Positions 6,383 through 14,174 are shown, numbered from the stretch's first letter. The stretch is DNA of 14,579 nucleotides from Pseudomonadota bacterium (GCA_023436945.1 JAEZHG010000008.1:1-14579), one strand, 5' to 3'. The notes: generated by a model not told the origin, from the letters alone. Numbers and translations: made by a program.

Positions 6383-8590
6383 ATGAGCGCGCCCCAAAAG
6401 ACCACCGCCCAACTGGCCGAAGAGTACGGCCTCGCCCCTAACGAATATCAGGTCCTGCTGGACCGGTTGGGTCGTGAGCCCAATCAGGTCGAGCTGGGCG
6501 TCTTCTCGGTGATGTGGTCCGAGCACTGCTCGTACAAGTCCTCGAAGAAGCAGCTGATGAAGTTCCCCGTCACGGGTGATCGCGTCATCTGCGGTCCGGG
6601 CGAGAACGCTGGCGTTATCGATATCGATGACGGCGATGCCTGCATCTTCAAGATGGAAAGCCACAACCACCCGTCCTACATCGAGCCTTACCAAGGCGCG
6701 GCGACGGGCGTGGGCGGCATCATGCGCGACGTCTTCACCATGGGCGCACGCCCTGTGGCCCTGCTGAACGCCCTGCGTTTCGGTGAGCCAGCCCACGAAA
6801 AGTCCAAGCGTCTGGTTTCGGGCGTGGTGGCCGGTATCGCTGGCTACGGCAACTGCGTCGGCGTTCCGCCCGTTGCGGGCGAGACCAACTTCCACAAGGG
6901 CTACAACGGCAACATCCTGGTCAACGCCATGTGCGTGGGCCTGGCCCGTGCCGACGAGATCTATTATTCGGCCGCACCGGAAGCCGGTCACGACGTGGTC
7001 TACTTCGGTTCCAAGACCGGCCGCGACGGCATCCACGGCGCGACCATGTCCTCGGCTGAGTTCGACGATGAGTCGGAAGCCAAGCGCCCGACCGTTCAGG
7101 TCGGTGACCCGTTCGCCGAAAAGCTGCTGATCGAAGCCACGCTGGAACTGATGCAATCGGGTGCAGTAGCCGCCATTCAGGACATGGGTGCTGCTGGCCT
7201 GACGTCGTCGTCGGTCGAGATGGCCGGCAAGGGCGGCGTGGGTATCGAACTGGACCTCGACAAGGTTCCGCAGCGCGAAACCGAAATGACCGCCTATGAG
7301 ATGATGCTGTCGGAATCGCAGGAGCGTATGCTCGCGGTTCTGAAGCCGGGCTTTGAAGAGACCGGTTACCGCATCTTCAAGAAATGGGGTCTGGACTTCG
7401 CCATCATCGGCAAGACCACCGACACCGGCCATCTGGTGCTGAAGCACAAGGGCGAGACCGTCTGCGACGTGCCGCTGGCTCCGCTGTTCGACGATGCGCC
7501 GCTCTATGACCGTCCGTGGGTCCAGCCGGAACTGCATCCGGCCCTGACGCCCGCCGAGGTTCCGGCACCGGAAAGCTGGAACGATGCCGTTCTTTCGGTA
7601 CTGACATGCCCGGACATGGCCTCCAAGCGCTGGATCTGGGAACAGTATGACCGTCACGTGATGGCCGACACCCTGCAGGATTCGGCCACGGGCGCAGACG
7701 CTGGCGTGGTTCGTGTTCACGGCACCGAAAAGGGTTTGGCCGTGACCTCGGACTGCACCCCGCGCTATGTCCAGAACGACCCGTACGAGGGCGGCAAGCA
7801 ATGCGTTGCTGAAGCTTGGCGTAACCTGACGGCTGTGGGTTCGCGCCCGATCGCCATCACCGACAACCTGAACTTCGGCAACCCGCAGCGCCCTGAAATC
7901 ATGGGCCAGATCGTGCGCGCCACCGACGGTATGGCCGAGGCCTGCCGCGAGCTGGACTTCCCTGTCGTCTCGGGCAACGTCTCGCTCTACAACGAGACCA
8001 ATGGCGTCGCCATTCCGCCGACCCCGACCGTGGGCGCAGTTGGCCTTCTGCCGAACTATGACGTGGTCACCGGCTTTGGTGGCGCAGCCGAGGGCGATGC
8101 CCTTGTGCTGATCGGCGAGACCAAGGGCTCGCTGGGCGCGTCGATCTATCTGCGCGAAGTGCTGGGCCGCGAAGACGGTGCACCGCCGCCGGTTGACCTA
8201 AAGCTTGAACGCAAGACCGGCGACTTCGTGCGCTCTCTGATCGAAGCTGGCGAACTGACGGTCGTGCACGACCTGTCGGACGGTGGTCTGGTCGGTGCGG
8301 CGGGCGATATCGCTCTGGCCTCGGACGTCGGCGTTCAACTGAACGCTGGCGAGGCTGCGGCCCACGGCTTCTACTTCGGTGAGGATCAGGCCCGCTATCT
8401 GGTGGCCGTGGTCAATGCTGATGAAATCATCGCCAAGGCCAAGGCCGCCGGTCTGGTTGCCTCGGTTGTCGGTAAGGTCGGCGGGAACGACTTTGCCGGT
8501 TCGAGCGCTTCGGGTGAACTGTTCCGCATTCCGGTTTCGCACCTGCGCGAAATGCACGAGAGCTGGATGCCGAACTGGATCGAAGGCTAA
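6383..8590 (+). CDS. purL: phosphoribosylformylglycinamidine synthase subunit PurL
   Basis: A 735-residue small-type PurL, the ATP-dependent synthetase subunit that converts FGAR to FGAM with ammonia from PurQ. The active-site segment [11 protein letters not shown] places the catalytic His at residue 48. [20 protein letters not shown] is the nucleotide- and metal-binding strand, followed by G-V-G-G-I-M-R-D. The repeated AIRS/PurM-like architecture is complete: a second half has D-N-L-N-F-G-N-P and [10 protein letters not shown], and the C-terminal part has H-D-L-S-D-G-G-L. The length is normal for the PurSQL-type enzyme. The start codon has no obvious ribosome-binding site (see the promoter entry). 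The DUF305 gene begins 20 bases after the stop and may be co-transcribed. Confidence 0.98.
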   Translation: MSAPQKTTAQLAEEYGLAPNEYQVLLDRLGREPNQVELGVFSVMWSEHCSYKSSKKQLMKFPVTGDRVICGPGENAGVIDIDDGDACIFKMESHNHPSYIEPYQGAATGVGGIMRDVFTMGARPVALLNALRFGEPAHEKSKRLVSGVVAGIAGYGNCVGVPPVAGETNFHKGYNGNILVNAMCVGLARADEIYYSAAPEAGHDVVYFGSKTGRDGIHGATMSSAEFDDESEAKRPTVQVGDPFAEKLLIEATLELMQSGAVAAIQDMGAAGLTSSSVEMAGKGGVGIELDLDKVPQRETEMTAYEMMLSESQERMLAVLKPGFEETGYRIFKKWGLDFAIIGKTTDTGHLVLKHKGETVCDVPLAPLFDDAPLYDRPWVQPELHPALTPAEVPAPESWNDAVLSVLTCPDMASKRWIWEQYDRHVMADTLQDSATGADAGVVRVHGTEKGLAVTSDCTPRYVQNDPYEGGKQCVAEAWRNLTAVGSRPIAITDNLNFGNPQRPEIMGQIVRATDGMAEACRELDFPVVSGNVSLYNETNGVAIPPTPTVGAVGLLPNYDVVTGFGGAAEGDALVLIGETKGSLGASIYLREVLGREDGAPPPVDLKLERKTGDFVRSLIEAGELTVVHDLSDGGLVGAAGDIALASDVGVQLNAGEAAAHGFYFGEDQARYLVAVVNADEIIAKAKAAGLVASVVGKVGGNDFAGSSASGELFRIPVSHLREMHESWMPNWIEG

Positions 8591-8610
8591 CCCCTAGAAG
8601 GTAATCTCCT

Positions 8611-9054
8611 ATGCGCCGTCTCCTCCTTGCCGCCGCCCTGCCTCTGGTTCTCGCCGCCTGTGATGGTGGTGGTGATCCGGTCCAGCAAGCCGTCAAAGAG
8701 GTTTCGGCCAACAACCACGCCCGCACCGTCAAGGATGGTGCGGTGTCTGGAGGAGAGGTCGATCATGCTGCCATGGGTCATGCGATGCATGGCAGCAACG
8801 GCCCGACCGAGGCCGACAAACTCTATGCAGAGGGCGAGGCAGAGATGCACCGCCTGATGGCCGAGGCTTCGGGCAAGACCGCTGACGAAGCCTATGTGAA
8901 CAAGATGATTGCCCACCATCTGGGCGCGGTTGAAATGGCCCGCACGGCGCTGGCCAATGCCAAGGACCCGCAGGTCCGTCAGTGGGCACAGGGCGTGATC
9001 GACGCTCAAGAGCGCGAAATCGCCGAAATGAGAGCGTGGAAACCCGCTAGCTGA
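8611..9054 (+). CDS. DUF305 family lipoprotein
   Basis: A 147-residue secreted protein. The lipoprotein signal ends at L-A-A-C with Cys17, followed by D-G-G-G; Asp after Cys can favour retention in the inner membrane in some bacteria. The C-terminal domain is DUF305: Y-V-N-K-M-I-A-H-H-L-G-A-V-E-M-A, with paired His at 102-103, and the closing D-A-Q-E-R-E-I-A-E-M. A Met/His cluster at about 52-60 (H-A-A-M-G-H-A-M-H) precedes it. Such residues in DUF305 proteins are often linked to metal, especially copper, handling, but this is an inference. The ribosome-binding site AGAAGG is well placed. Helical four-bundle structure is expected from the family. Confidence 0.9.
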   Translation: MRRLLLAAALPLVLAACDGGGDPVQQAVKEVSANNHARTVKDGAVSGGEVDHAAMGHAMHGSNGPTEADKLYAEGEAEMHRLMAEASGKTADEAYVNKMIAHHLGAVEMARTALANAKDPQVRQWAQGVIDAQEREIAEMRAWKPAS

Positions 9055-9134
9055 TCGAATTCTCGAAACAGCGGTCTTTCATTACATGATAGCCTTGTCT
9101 AGACGCCCGAGTGTTTCCTCGCAGGGTGGATAGA

Positions 9135-10226
9135 ATGACGCTTGCCCGCACCACATCGCGACAGCGCATTGCCATTGTGCTTCCGCCGAACAGCCGCTTC
9201 TGCGCTACCCGTCCCAACTCGATGGAGACGGTGATCCGCACGCTTTTGCCGCATCGTTCGGCAGATGAGGATGTGGCCGTCTTTTGCGATGTCGGGGCCG
9301 ATGATCACGGGATTGATGTTCCGGTCATTGTCACGGGCAGCAGCTCTGTGCGGGCCATGACCAAGGCACTGAAAGCTTTCGCGCCGGACATCATCGAGTT
9401 CCACCAAAACGTCATCGCCGCCACTCGGATTTCCAAACACTTTCCCCATGCAATGTGCGTGTCCTATCGGCACAATGCGCTGAAGGGGCCGAAGAACCTT
9501 ATCGACCGCATCCGCTATCACCACCGCTATCGCAAGATGGACAGGTTCGTGTTTGTCAGCGGTTCGGAACAGCGCATCTTTATCCGCGACTTCCCCGCCC
9601 TTGCCGCGCGGGCCAGCGTGATGACCAATCCCATCAACACCGCCCCCTGGCATGCCGAGGTTGGCGTCAGGGACAGACAGATCGTTTTTTCCGGTCGCGC
9701 TATCCCCGAAAAGGGCGTGGCAGAGGTCTGTGCCGCCCTGCCCCGCATTCTGGATGCCAATCCGGATTGGCGTGCTGTGCTGCTGCTCAATGACTGGGAG
9801 ATGCACAAGGGCTTTGCCGAGCCGCATGTCGCCCCGTTGAGAGCCTATGGAGTGCGGGTGGATATCCTGCACTCCATACCGCTGGATCAGGTTCGTCAGA
9901 TCATGCAGCTCTCAGACATCGCCCTGACGCCATCCTTATGGGAAGAGCCGCTGGGTCTAACCGCATTAGAGGCCCATGCGGCGGGCGTGGTTCTGGTATC
10001 ATCCGGCAGAGGCGGCCTGAGAGAAGCCAGTGGTCCCCACGCGTTCTATGTGGACGAGGTGACGCCTGACACCTTGGCCCATGCGGTGCAGAGCCTGATC
10101 GACGATCCGGTCAAACGGCTGGAGTTGGCCCGCGAGGGACAGTTGTTTGTGAACACCGAACACGCCCCGCAAAAACGGGCCGGTGAACTGACGCGCCTGC
10201 GACAGAGTTTAATCTCCAGAAGATGA
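9135..10226 (+). CDS. GT4-family glycosyltransferase
   Basis: A 363-residue GT-B fold retaining glycosyltransferase that would move a sugar from a nucleotide donor to a lipid, polysaccharide or protein acceptor. The C-terminal donor domain starts near I-V-F-S-G-R-A-I-P-E-K-G, the usual GT4 turn, and carries the E-x7-E motif E271-E279 within E-E-P-L-G-L-T-A-L-E. The N-terminal half has H-Q-N-V and S-Y-R-H-N-A-L-K-G-P segments expected around the acceptor site. The ATG at 9135 has AGGGTGGA just upstream; a GTG at 9111 would add 8 residues. It has no signal peptide and should act on the cytoplasmic face of the membrane. No polysaccharide cluster surrounds it, so its acceptor is unknown. Confidence 0.9.
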   Translation: MTLARTTSRQRIAIVLPPNSRFCATRPNSMETVIRTLLPHRSADEDVAVFCDVGADDHGIDVPVIVTGSSSVRAMTKALKAFAPDIIEFHQNVIAATRISKHFPHAMCVSYRHNALKGPKNLIDRIRYHHRYRKMDRFVFVSGSEQRIFIRDFPALAARASVMTNPINTAPWHAEVGVRDRQIVFSGRAIPEKGVAEVCAALPRILDANPDWRAVLLLNDWEMHKGFAEPHVAPLRAYGVRVDILHSIPLDQVRQIMQLSDIALTPSLWEEPLGLTALEAHAAGVVLVSSGRGGLREASGPHAFYVDEVTPDTLAHAVQSLIDDPVKRLELAREGQLFVNTEHAPQKRAGELTRLRQSLISRR

Positions 10227-10265
10227 CGGAAGCTGCGGTCAAAAACACCCCATCTTTTTGACATT

Positions 10266-10280
10266 ATCGTTAGTAATGAT
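10266..10280. promoter_or_regulatory. imperfect palindrome upstream of the P450 gene (candidate operator)
   Basis: ATC-G-TTA-G-TAA-T-GAT is a 15-base palindrome with one mismatched pair, lying directly after a TTGACA (10258-10263). The position across the promoter suggests repression. No regulator gene is adjacent, and no clear -10 is seen at standard spacing. Confidence 0.45.
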
Positions 10281-10306
10281 CTTTCTTGAAAGAGAAGGAG
10301 TGCATC

Positions 10307-11710
10307 ATGACTGACGCCGCCACCTCGACTGAACATATCTCCAACGGCTTTCGCCCGTGGGTGCCGCCACAGCGCACGGAGCCGATGAGCCTGCTGCCCT
10401 TCCTATGGCAGAGCTGGCGCGACCCGCTGCAACTGTGGGGCAAGCTGCATTTCAAACAGCTCTATGTCGTGGGCCTGTCGCCGCTGGGCCGGACGCTGGT
10501 GGTCAGCGATCCGGTGGGCGTGCGCCGTGTGCTGACCGACAATGCGCTGAACTATGAGAAGGGCGACCTGCAGCGGCGCGTGCTGGGTCCGATGCTGGCT
10601 GATGGCCTGCTGCTGACCGAAGGCGAGCAATGGCGTCGTGCGCGCCGGATCATGGCCCCGCTGTTCACCCCTGCCTATACGGCCAAGACCGCCGAGATCA
10701 TGGATGCCGTGTGCCGCCGACGTGTGGAAAGCTGGAAGCTGGATCAAGGCGCGCGGGTGCTGAACATCGACCACGAAATGAGTTGCCTGACGTTCGATAT
10801 CCTGTCGGCCACCATGTTCTCGGATGATCTGGACGGCGATGCTGCAGGCTTCGAGAAGGCGCTGAACTCGTTCCTAAATGTGGGGGCGAGGGTCAGTCCG
10901 CTGGATGCTCTGAAGGCTCCGGACTGGATTCCGCGCATAGGCAAGATCGCCACCCGTGGATCGGCGCGTTTCTTCGAGGAACGGGTCAAGGCGCTGGTCG
11001 CGCGTCGTCGTCAGCGGATCGAGGAGATCGGCGATGCCCCTGACGACCTGCTGACCGCGCTTCTGTCGGCACGCGACGAGGAAGGTGACGGCAAGGGTCT
11101 TAGCGACCACGAGGTCATGTCCAATATCCTGACCTTCATCCTAGCGGGTCACGAAACCACGGCGCGGACGCTGGGCTGGACCCTGCACCTGATCACTCGC
11201 GACAAGGCGGTGGCAGAAAAGCTGAAGGAAGAGGCCGACGCCTGGGACCGCTCGCCCGCCGGCATCAAACAGATGGTCTGGCATAAGGCGGTGATCGAGG
11301 AGGCCATGCGCCTGTTCCCCCCTGCTCCCGCTATGATCCGTCAGGCCGTGGCCGACGATGTGATCGAGGGGCACGAGGTGAAGGCAGGCGACAGCATCGT
11401 CATCGCGCCGTGGCTGATCCAGCGTCACGAAAAGCTGTGGGACGAGCCTGAGGTGTTCAAGCCGGAACGCTTCCTGCCGGAGAACCGCAAGAGCATCGAC
11501 CGCTATGCATGGCTTCCGTTCAGTGGCGGTCCGCGCATCTGTATCGGTGCGGCCTTTGCCATGCAGGAGGCTGTGGTGGCCTTGGCCGAGATCATGAAGG
11601 CTGCCGAGGTGGAGGCCATCACGCCCATCGAGCCAAAGCCAATCCATCAGGTGACCCTGCGCAGCCGCGAAACCATGCGACTGCGCCTACGGGCCAGAAA
11701 GGACGTCTAG
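10307..11710 (+). CDS. cytochrome P450
   Basis: A 467-residue soluble bacterial P450, a haem monooxygenase that inserts oxygen from O2 into an organic substrate using electrons from a redox partner. All key elements are present: I-helix A-G-H-E-T-T (280-285), ExxR as E-E-A-M-R (E332, R335), the P-E-R-F segment, and the haem loop F-S-G-G-P-R-I-C-I-G with Cys412 as iron ligand. No membrane anchor is seen. It looks closer to the fatty-acid/terpenoid oxidising type (CYP102/CYP4-like haem loop) than to camphor-type enzymes, but the substrate is not predictable. The ATG at 10307 is preceded by AAGGAG. No ferredoxin or reductase gene lies nearby, so partners must be encoded elsewhere. The stop overlaps the convergent repressor gene by 4 bases. 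Confidence 0.97.
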   Translation: MTDAATSTEHISNGFRPWVPPQRTEPMSLLPFLWQSWRDPLQLWGKLHFKQLYVVGLSPLGRTLVVSDPVGVRRVLTDNALNYEKGDLQRRVLGPMLADGLLLTEGEQWRRARRIMAPLFTPAYTAKTAEIMDAVCRRRVESWKLDQGARVLNIDHEMSCLTFDILSATMFSDDLDGDAAGFEKALNSFLNVGARVSPLDALKAPDWIPRIGKIATRGSARFFEERVKALVARRRQRIEEIGDAPDDLLTALLSARDEEGDGKGLSDHEVMSNILTFILAGHETTARTLGWTLHLITRDKAVAEKLKEEADAWDRSPAGIKQMVWHKAVIEEAMRLFPPAPAMIRQAVADDVIEGHEVKAGDSIVIAPWLIQRHEKLWDEPEVFKPERFLPENRKSIDRYAWLPFSGGPRICIGAAFAMQEAVVALAEIMKAAEVEAITPIEPKPIHQVTLRSRETMRLRLRARKDV

Positions 11711-12012
11711 TCCTCAAGCGCGGCGAGAAGGGCTTTCTGGTCACCGCCAAAAAGGCGGCGGGCCAGAGAGGTAATCTCGCTGCGCACATAGTCGTTGCGT
11801 GAAATCAGGGCGCGGTACTGTTGGCGGTCATCGACACGTTCGGACAGGATCGCGCCCTTTCGCATCAAACGGCCCAGCAAGGTCTTGATCGTGGCATCGC
11901 CCCAGTCCTGAGCCGAGCGCACCTCTTCGAGAAGGGGCTTTGCCGAAAGAGGCCCGCGCCGCCAAAGCGCCGCCAGAACCTCGCTTTCGGCTTCGGTGAC
12001 GGGAATGGTCAT
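11707..12012 (-). CDS. BlaI/MecI/CopY family transcriptional repressor
   Basis: A 101-residue winged-helix repressor. The N-terminal domain fits the family in order: T-E-A-E-S-E-V-L-A-A-L-W, then W-G-D-A-T-I-K-T-L-L-G-R-L-M-R-K-G as recognition helix and wing, then the R-Q-Y-R-A-L-I turn. The C-terminal dimerisation part is short, ending soon after L-F-G-G-D-Q-K-A-L-L; typical members have about 120 residues or more. The family represses target genes, often its own operon, and is released by proteolysis or metal. The start overlaps the stop of the upstream membrane-protein gene (ATGA), so the two are translationally coupled. Twin operators at the head of the operon match the family's TACA-N2-TGTA site with one mismatch each. 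Confidence 0.92.
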   Translation of the reverse strand: MTIPVTEAESEVLAALWRRGPLSAKPLLEEVRSAQDWGDATIKTLLGRLMRKGAILSERVDDRQQYRALISRNDYVRSEITSLARRLFGGDQKALLAALED

Positions 12013-12464
12013 TGGATGCGCAGGACCTCCCTGTCGATACGGGCCTCGATCGCCCAGTTGGCGATCACCGCGACCACGCCGGAAATCAGGCCGACGATCA
12101 GGACTGCGAAGGCCTCGGCAATGGCCGGCATGAAGATCACCGGATTAACCGGACCCGAGAAGCTCGACAGGCCGATGAAAATGTTCATGGCCGCATAGCT
12201 ACCACCCAACAGGCCCAGAAGCGGGCCGCCGAGGCGCAATGCCTTCACAAAGGCAGAGCCTCCGACGAGGCTAGACCCTGCCATAAGCTTACGGATGCAG
12301 ATCACCACCGCGGCGATGGTGGCGATAATGACAGCCAGCATAAGCAGTTTGAGCAACGGGTGGCTGAGGAGTAGCAGGGTTGTGAACCCTAGCTGCGGCA
12401 TCGCCATGGCCGGGGTGGCAGCAGCGGCGAAGACGAGGAGCGACAACGGCACGGCACGCAACAT
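12009..12464 (-). CDS. MotA/TolQ/ExbB-like membrane protein
   Basis: A 151-residue inner-membrane protein. It starts with a hydrophobic signal-like segment, with possible cleavage after A-M-A near 21, and has three further hydrophobic stretches at roughly 30-60, 75-100 and 110-140. The segment G-G-P-L-L-G-L-L-G-G and the later A-I-A-E-A-F-A-V-L-I-V-G-L align well with the ExbB/TolQ core (A-P-L-L-G-L-L-G-T and S-E-A-L-x-A-T-A-x-G-L). The two conserved threonines that line the proton path are replaced by Gly and Leu, so ion conduction is doubtful. No ExbD/TolR partner is adjacent. It is the first gene of the operon with the BlaI-type repressor. The start has a strong GGAGG five bases upstream. 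Confidence 0.7.
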   Translation of the reverse strand: MLRAVPLSLLVFAAAATPAMAMPQLGFTTLLLLSHPLLKLLMLAVIIATIAAVVICIRKLMAGSSLVGGSAFVKALRLGGPLLGLLGGSYAAMNIFIGLSSFSGPVNPVIFMPAIAEAFAVLIVGLISGVVAVIANWAIEARIDREVLRIQ

Positions 12465-12476
12465 TTCATCCTCCGA

Positions 12477-12491
12477 GATTACGTTTGTAAT
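12477..12491. promoter_or_regulatory. BlaI/CopY-like operator 1
   Basis: GATTACGTTTGTAAT contains TACG-TT-TGTA, the CopY/BlaI-type TACA-N2-TGTA site with one mismatch, flanked by AT on both sides. It covers the predicted transcript start of the minus-strand operon. Confidence 0.75.
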
Positions 12492-12497
12492 AATCTC

Positions 12498-12525
12498 AGA
12501 TTACGTATGTAATCCGTTTTGTCAA
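12498..12525 (-). promoter_or_regulatory. promoter of the ExbB-like/BlaI operon
   Basis: On the minus strand TTGACA (12525-12520) is followed after 16 bases by TAATCT (12503-12498). Operator 2 covers the spacer and -10, and operator 1 covers the start region, an arrangement that would block RNA polymerase. Confidence 0.6.
12499..12513. promoter_or_regulatory. BlaI/CopY-like operator 2
   Basis: GATTACGTATGTAAT differs from operator 1 by one base and starts exactly 22 bases from it, about two helix turns. The core is TACG-TA-TGTA. Confidence 0.75.
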
Positions 12526-12537
12526 ACGCCGATATGA

Positions 12538-12568
12538 AAACACCCTCTGGCGGGACCAGAGGGTGTTT
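12538..12568 (-). terminator. terminator after the fthC-ymdB operon
   Basis: A perfect 13-bp stem, AAACACCCTCTGG / CCAGAGGGTGTTT with a 5-base loop, ends in TTTT on the minus strand, just after the stop codon at 12573. Confidence 0.9.
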
Positions 12569-12572
12569 CAAA

Positions 12573-13394
12573 TCATAGGGTCGGGATCGACTGTTTGAGG
12601 CGCCCGCCCATGCGGATCGGCTCAATCCGCTTGGCAAGGCCGGTGCGGTCGTCGGTCTCGACGAAGACGCCGCAGATGGTGGCCACGCCCGATGCCGGAG
12701 CATAGCGACCACCCGAAAGGCGAGTGGTGAAACGACGCAGCGGCTCTTCCTTGTCGTTGCCGATGACCGAGTCATAGTCGCAGCAACCGCCCGCGTCGGT
12801 CTGGAAGGCCGTGCCGTGTGGCAATATCTGTGCGTCGGCGGTCGGCACGTGGGTGTGGGTGCCCACGACAAGCGAGGCGCGGCCATCACAGAAGTGGCCC
12901 ATGGCCATCTTCTCGGACGTCACCTCGGCATGGATGTCGACGATGACGGCATCAGCCACTACGCCCAGCGGCGCGGCGTCCAGTTCGCGCTCTACGGCGC
13001 TGAACGGATCGTCCATCGGGTCCATGTGGACACGGCCCAGAACGTTGATGACCAGAACGCGCATACCGTCCGGCGTGACGAAGACGTCGGCACCACGACC
13101 CGGAGCGTCCATCAGGCGCGGATAGTTGGCCGGACGGATCAGGCGAGGCTCGCGCACGATATAGGTCAGGGCCTCGCGCTGGTCCCACGAGTGGTTGCCC
13201 AGAGTGATGACATCTGCGCCAGCGGCATAGATTTCATTGGCGGTGTTTTCGGTGATGCCGAACCCGCCCGCGGCGTTCTCGCCATTCACGACCACGAAGT
13301 CGAGTTTAAGATCGCGGCGAAGCCCCGGCAGATGGTCCGTCAGACCATCACGCCCGCTTTTGCCGATTACGTCACCGAAAAATGCCAGTCTCAT
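12573..13394 (-). CDS. ymdB: YmdB-type metallophosphoesterase
   Basis: A 273-residue enzyme of the YmdB (TIGR00282) family; the Bacillus member hydrolyses 2',3'-cyclic nucleotides and affects biofilm and motility programmes. All metal and catalytic ligands can be placed: Asp8 in G-D-V-I-G, Glu39 and Asn40 in N-G-E-N, Asn67 and catalytic His68 in G-N-H, His155 in I-H-A-E, and His180 and His182 in T-H-T-H-V-P-T-A-D. The length is normal. The protein is cytoplasmic. Its ATG overlaps the stop of fthC (ATGA), so translation is coupled. A terminator follows. The family call is firm; the physiological substrate in this organism is not known. Confidence 0.95.
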   Translation of the reverse strand: MRLAFFGDVIGKSGRDGLTDHLPGLRRDLKLDFVVVNGENAAGGFGITENTANEIYAAGADVITLGNHSWDQREALTYIVREPRLIRPANYPRLMDAPGRGADVFVTPDGMRVLVINVLGRVHMDPMDDPFSAVERELDAAPLGVVADAVIVDIHAEVTSEKMAMGHFCDGRASLVVGTHTHVPTADAQILPHGTAFQTDAGGCCDYDSVIGNDKEEPLRRFTTRLSGGRYAPASGVATICGVFVETDDRTGLAKRIEPIRMGGRLKQSIPTL

Positions 13395-13927
13395 GCGAAG
13401 GGTCTATAACCGTTCTCGGTCAAAATACCATGCAGACGTATGTCATGCGGCTCGACAGGCAGGGCTTCGACCTCCTGTCCGGCGAATGCCAGACCGACCC
13501 GAAGTGCGTCAGGCAAGATGGCAAAGGTGCGGTCGTAATAGCCACCGCCCTGCCCCAGTCGGTAACCCTTGGCATCAAAGGCGACCAGCGGCGTGACGAT
13601 CAGATCGGGTGTGACCTCTGCGGCCAGTTCCAGTGGCGCGGGGCATCCAGCCTCGTCCTCTTCCAGTGGATCACCCATCGACCACAGGCGGAACACCATC
13701 GGTGCCTCTCGCGAGATCACCACCGGAAGGCAAATGGTTCGCCCCTGATCGGCCAGATAACGGGCTAAGGCATCGGTCGGAACCTCTGCGCCAATGGCCT
13801 GATACAGGGCGACAACTTCGCCGTCGGGAAGCGCGCGGGCTTGCTGTCCGATGGCCTCGACGCGCTCCGGCGTCTTCATCAGTCGCCGCTCGGAGCGAAG
13901 CAGGTCGCGGATCTCGGCTTTGTCCAT
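13391..13927 (-). CDS. fthC: 5-formyltetrahydrofolate cyclo-ligase
   Basis: A 178-residue enzyme (also called YgfA or MTHFS) that uses ATP to convert 5-formyl-THF to 5,10-methenyl-THF, recovering a folate storage form for one-carbon metabolism, including purine synthesis. The signature G-Q-G-G-G-Y-Y-D-R-T (residues 125-134) binds ATP phosphates and folate, and basic residues near the N-terminus (R-x-x-L-R-S-E-R-R) fit the family. The frame is open further upstream through the 6S RNA gene, but the ATG at 13927 gives the standard length. No clear ribosome-binding site is present. The gene follows 6S RNA and its hairpin by about 16 bases, as in other proteobacteria, so expression may depend on read-through or an unseen promoter. 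Confidence 0.95.
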   Translation of the reverse strand: MDKAEIRDLLRSERRLMKTPERVEAIGQQARALPDGEVVALYQAIGAEVPTDALARYLADQGRTICLPVVISREAPMVFRLWSMGDPLEEDEAGCPAPLELAAEVTPDLIVTPLVAFDAKGYRLGQGGGYYDRTFAILPDALRVGLAFAGQEVEALPVEPHDIRLHGILTENGYRPFA

Positions 13928-13942
13928 GGAGCTATGAAACAC

Positions 13943-13971
13943 AAAACCCCGCCCTGTGACAGGCGGGGTTT
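13943..13971 (-). terminator. terminator of the 6S RNA gene
   Basis: On the minus strand AAACCCCGCC / GGCGGGGTTTT with an 8-base loop forms a strong GC hairpin followed by TTTTGTG. It lies a few bases after the predicted 6S RNA 3' end and before the fthC start, so it would end or attenuate transcription into fthC. Confidence 0.85.
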
Positions 13972-13976
13972 GGGTT

Positions 13977-14140
13977 GGCGGCGCCACAAGAACCGTGGGG
14001 CGATAAATCCTCTCGAACCTGTAAGACAGGTGGGCGCCATATACACAGGCCCTCGGGCCCGCACAGGGACAGCTCCCTTCGAGATGATTAAGGCCGGGAG
14101 GAATGTTGTCCCCGACGAGGGCCGCAGCAAGACCCGCCGT
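13977..14140 (-). ncRNA. ssrS: 6S RNA
   Basis: 6S RNA binds the housekeeping RNA polymerase holoenzyme and mimics an open promoter, reducing transcription in slow growth. Evidence is threefold. Context: it lies between zapA and fthC, the known proteobacterial location. Structure: ends GGCGG/CCGCC can close the molecule; GGCCCTCG/CGAGGGCC, GGGGACA/TGTCCC and CTCCC/GGGAG build the long apical rod; and the 3' side of the central bubble has the small hairpin CACCTG-N5-CAGG followed by TTCGAGAGG, like the E. coli 3' bubble hairpin. Signals: a good promoter places the start at about 14140, and a terminator follows. The size, about 164 bases, fits. Ends are approximate by a few bases. Confidence 0.88.
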
Positions 14141-14145
14141 CGCGC

Positions 14146-14174
14146 AAGATAGGGGGTGTGCCCCTCGCACTCAA
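14146..14174 (-). promoter_or_regulatory. promoter of 6S RNA
   Basis: On the minus strand TTGAGT (14174-14169), a 17-base spacer and TATCTT (14151-14146) form a good housekeeping promoter. The predicted start is A14140, which agrees with the structure-based 5' end of the RNA. Confidence 0.7.

Noticed and set aside
6368..7801. Long minus-strand ORF (477 codons) opposite purL
   Set aside because: It lies entirely antisense to a certain purL gene, its translation is Arg/His-rich without a recognisable domain, and such long antisense frames are common in GC-rich genes.
9097..9104. Perfect 8-bp palindrome GTCTAGAC before the glycosyltransferase gene
   Set aside because: An 8-bp palindrome is expected by chance several times in a window this size, and nothing else supports a regulatory role.
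11141..11647. 168-codon minus-strand ORF opposite the P450 gene
   Set aside because: It is antisense to the I-helix and haem loop of a well-supported P450 and shows no family features.
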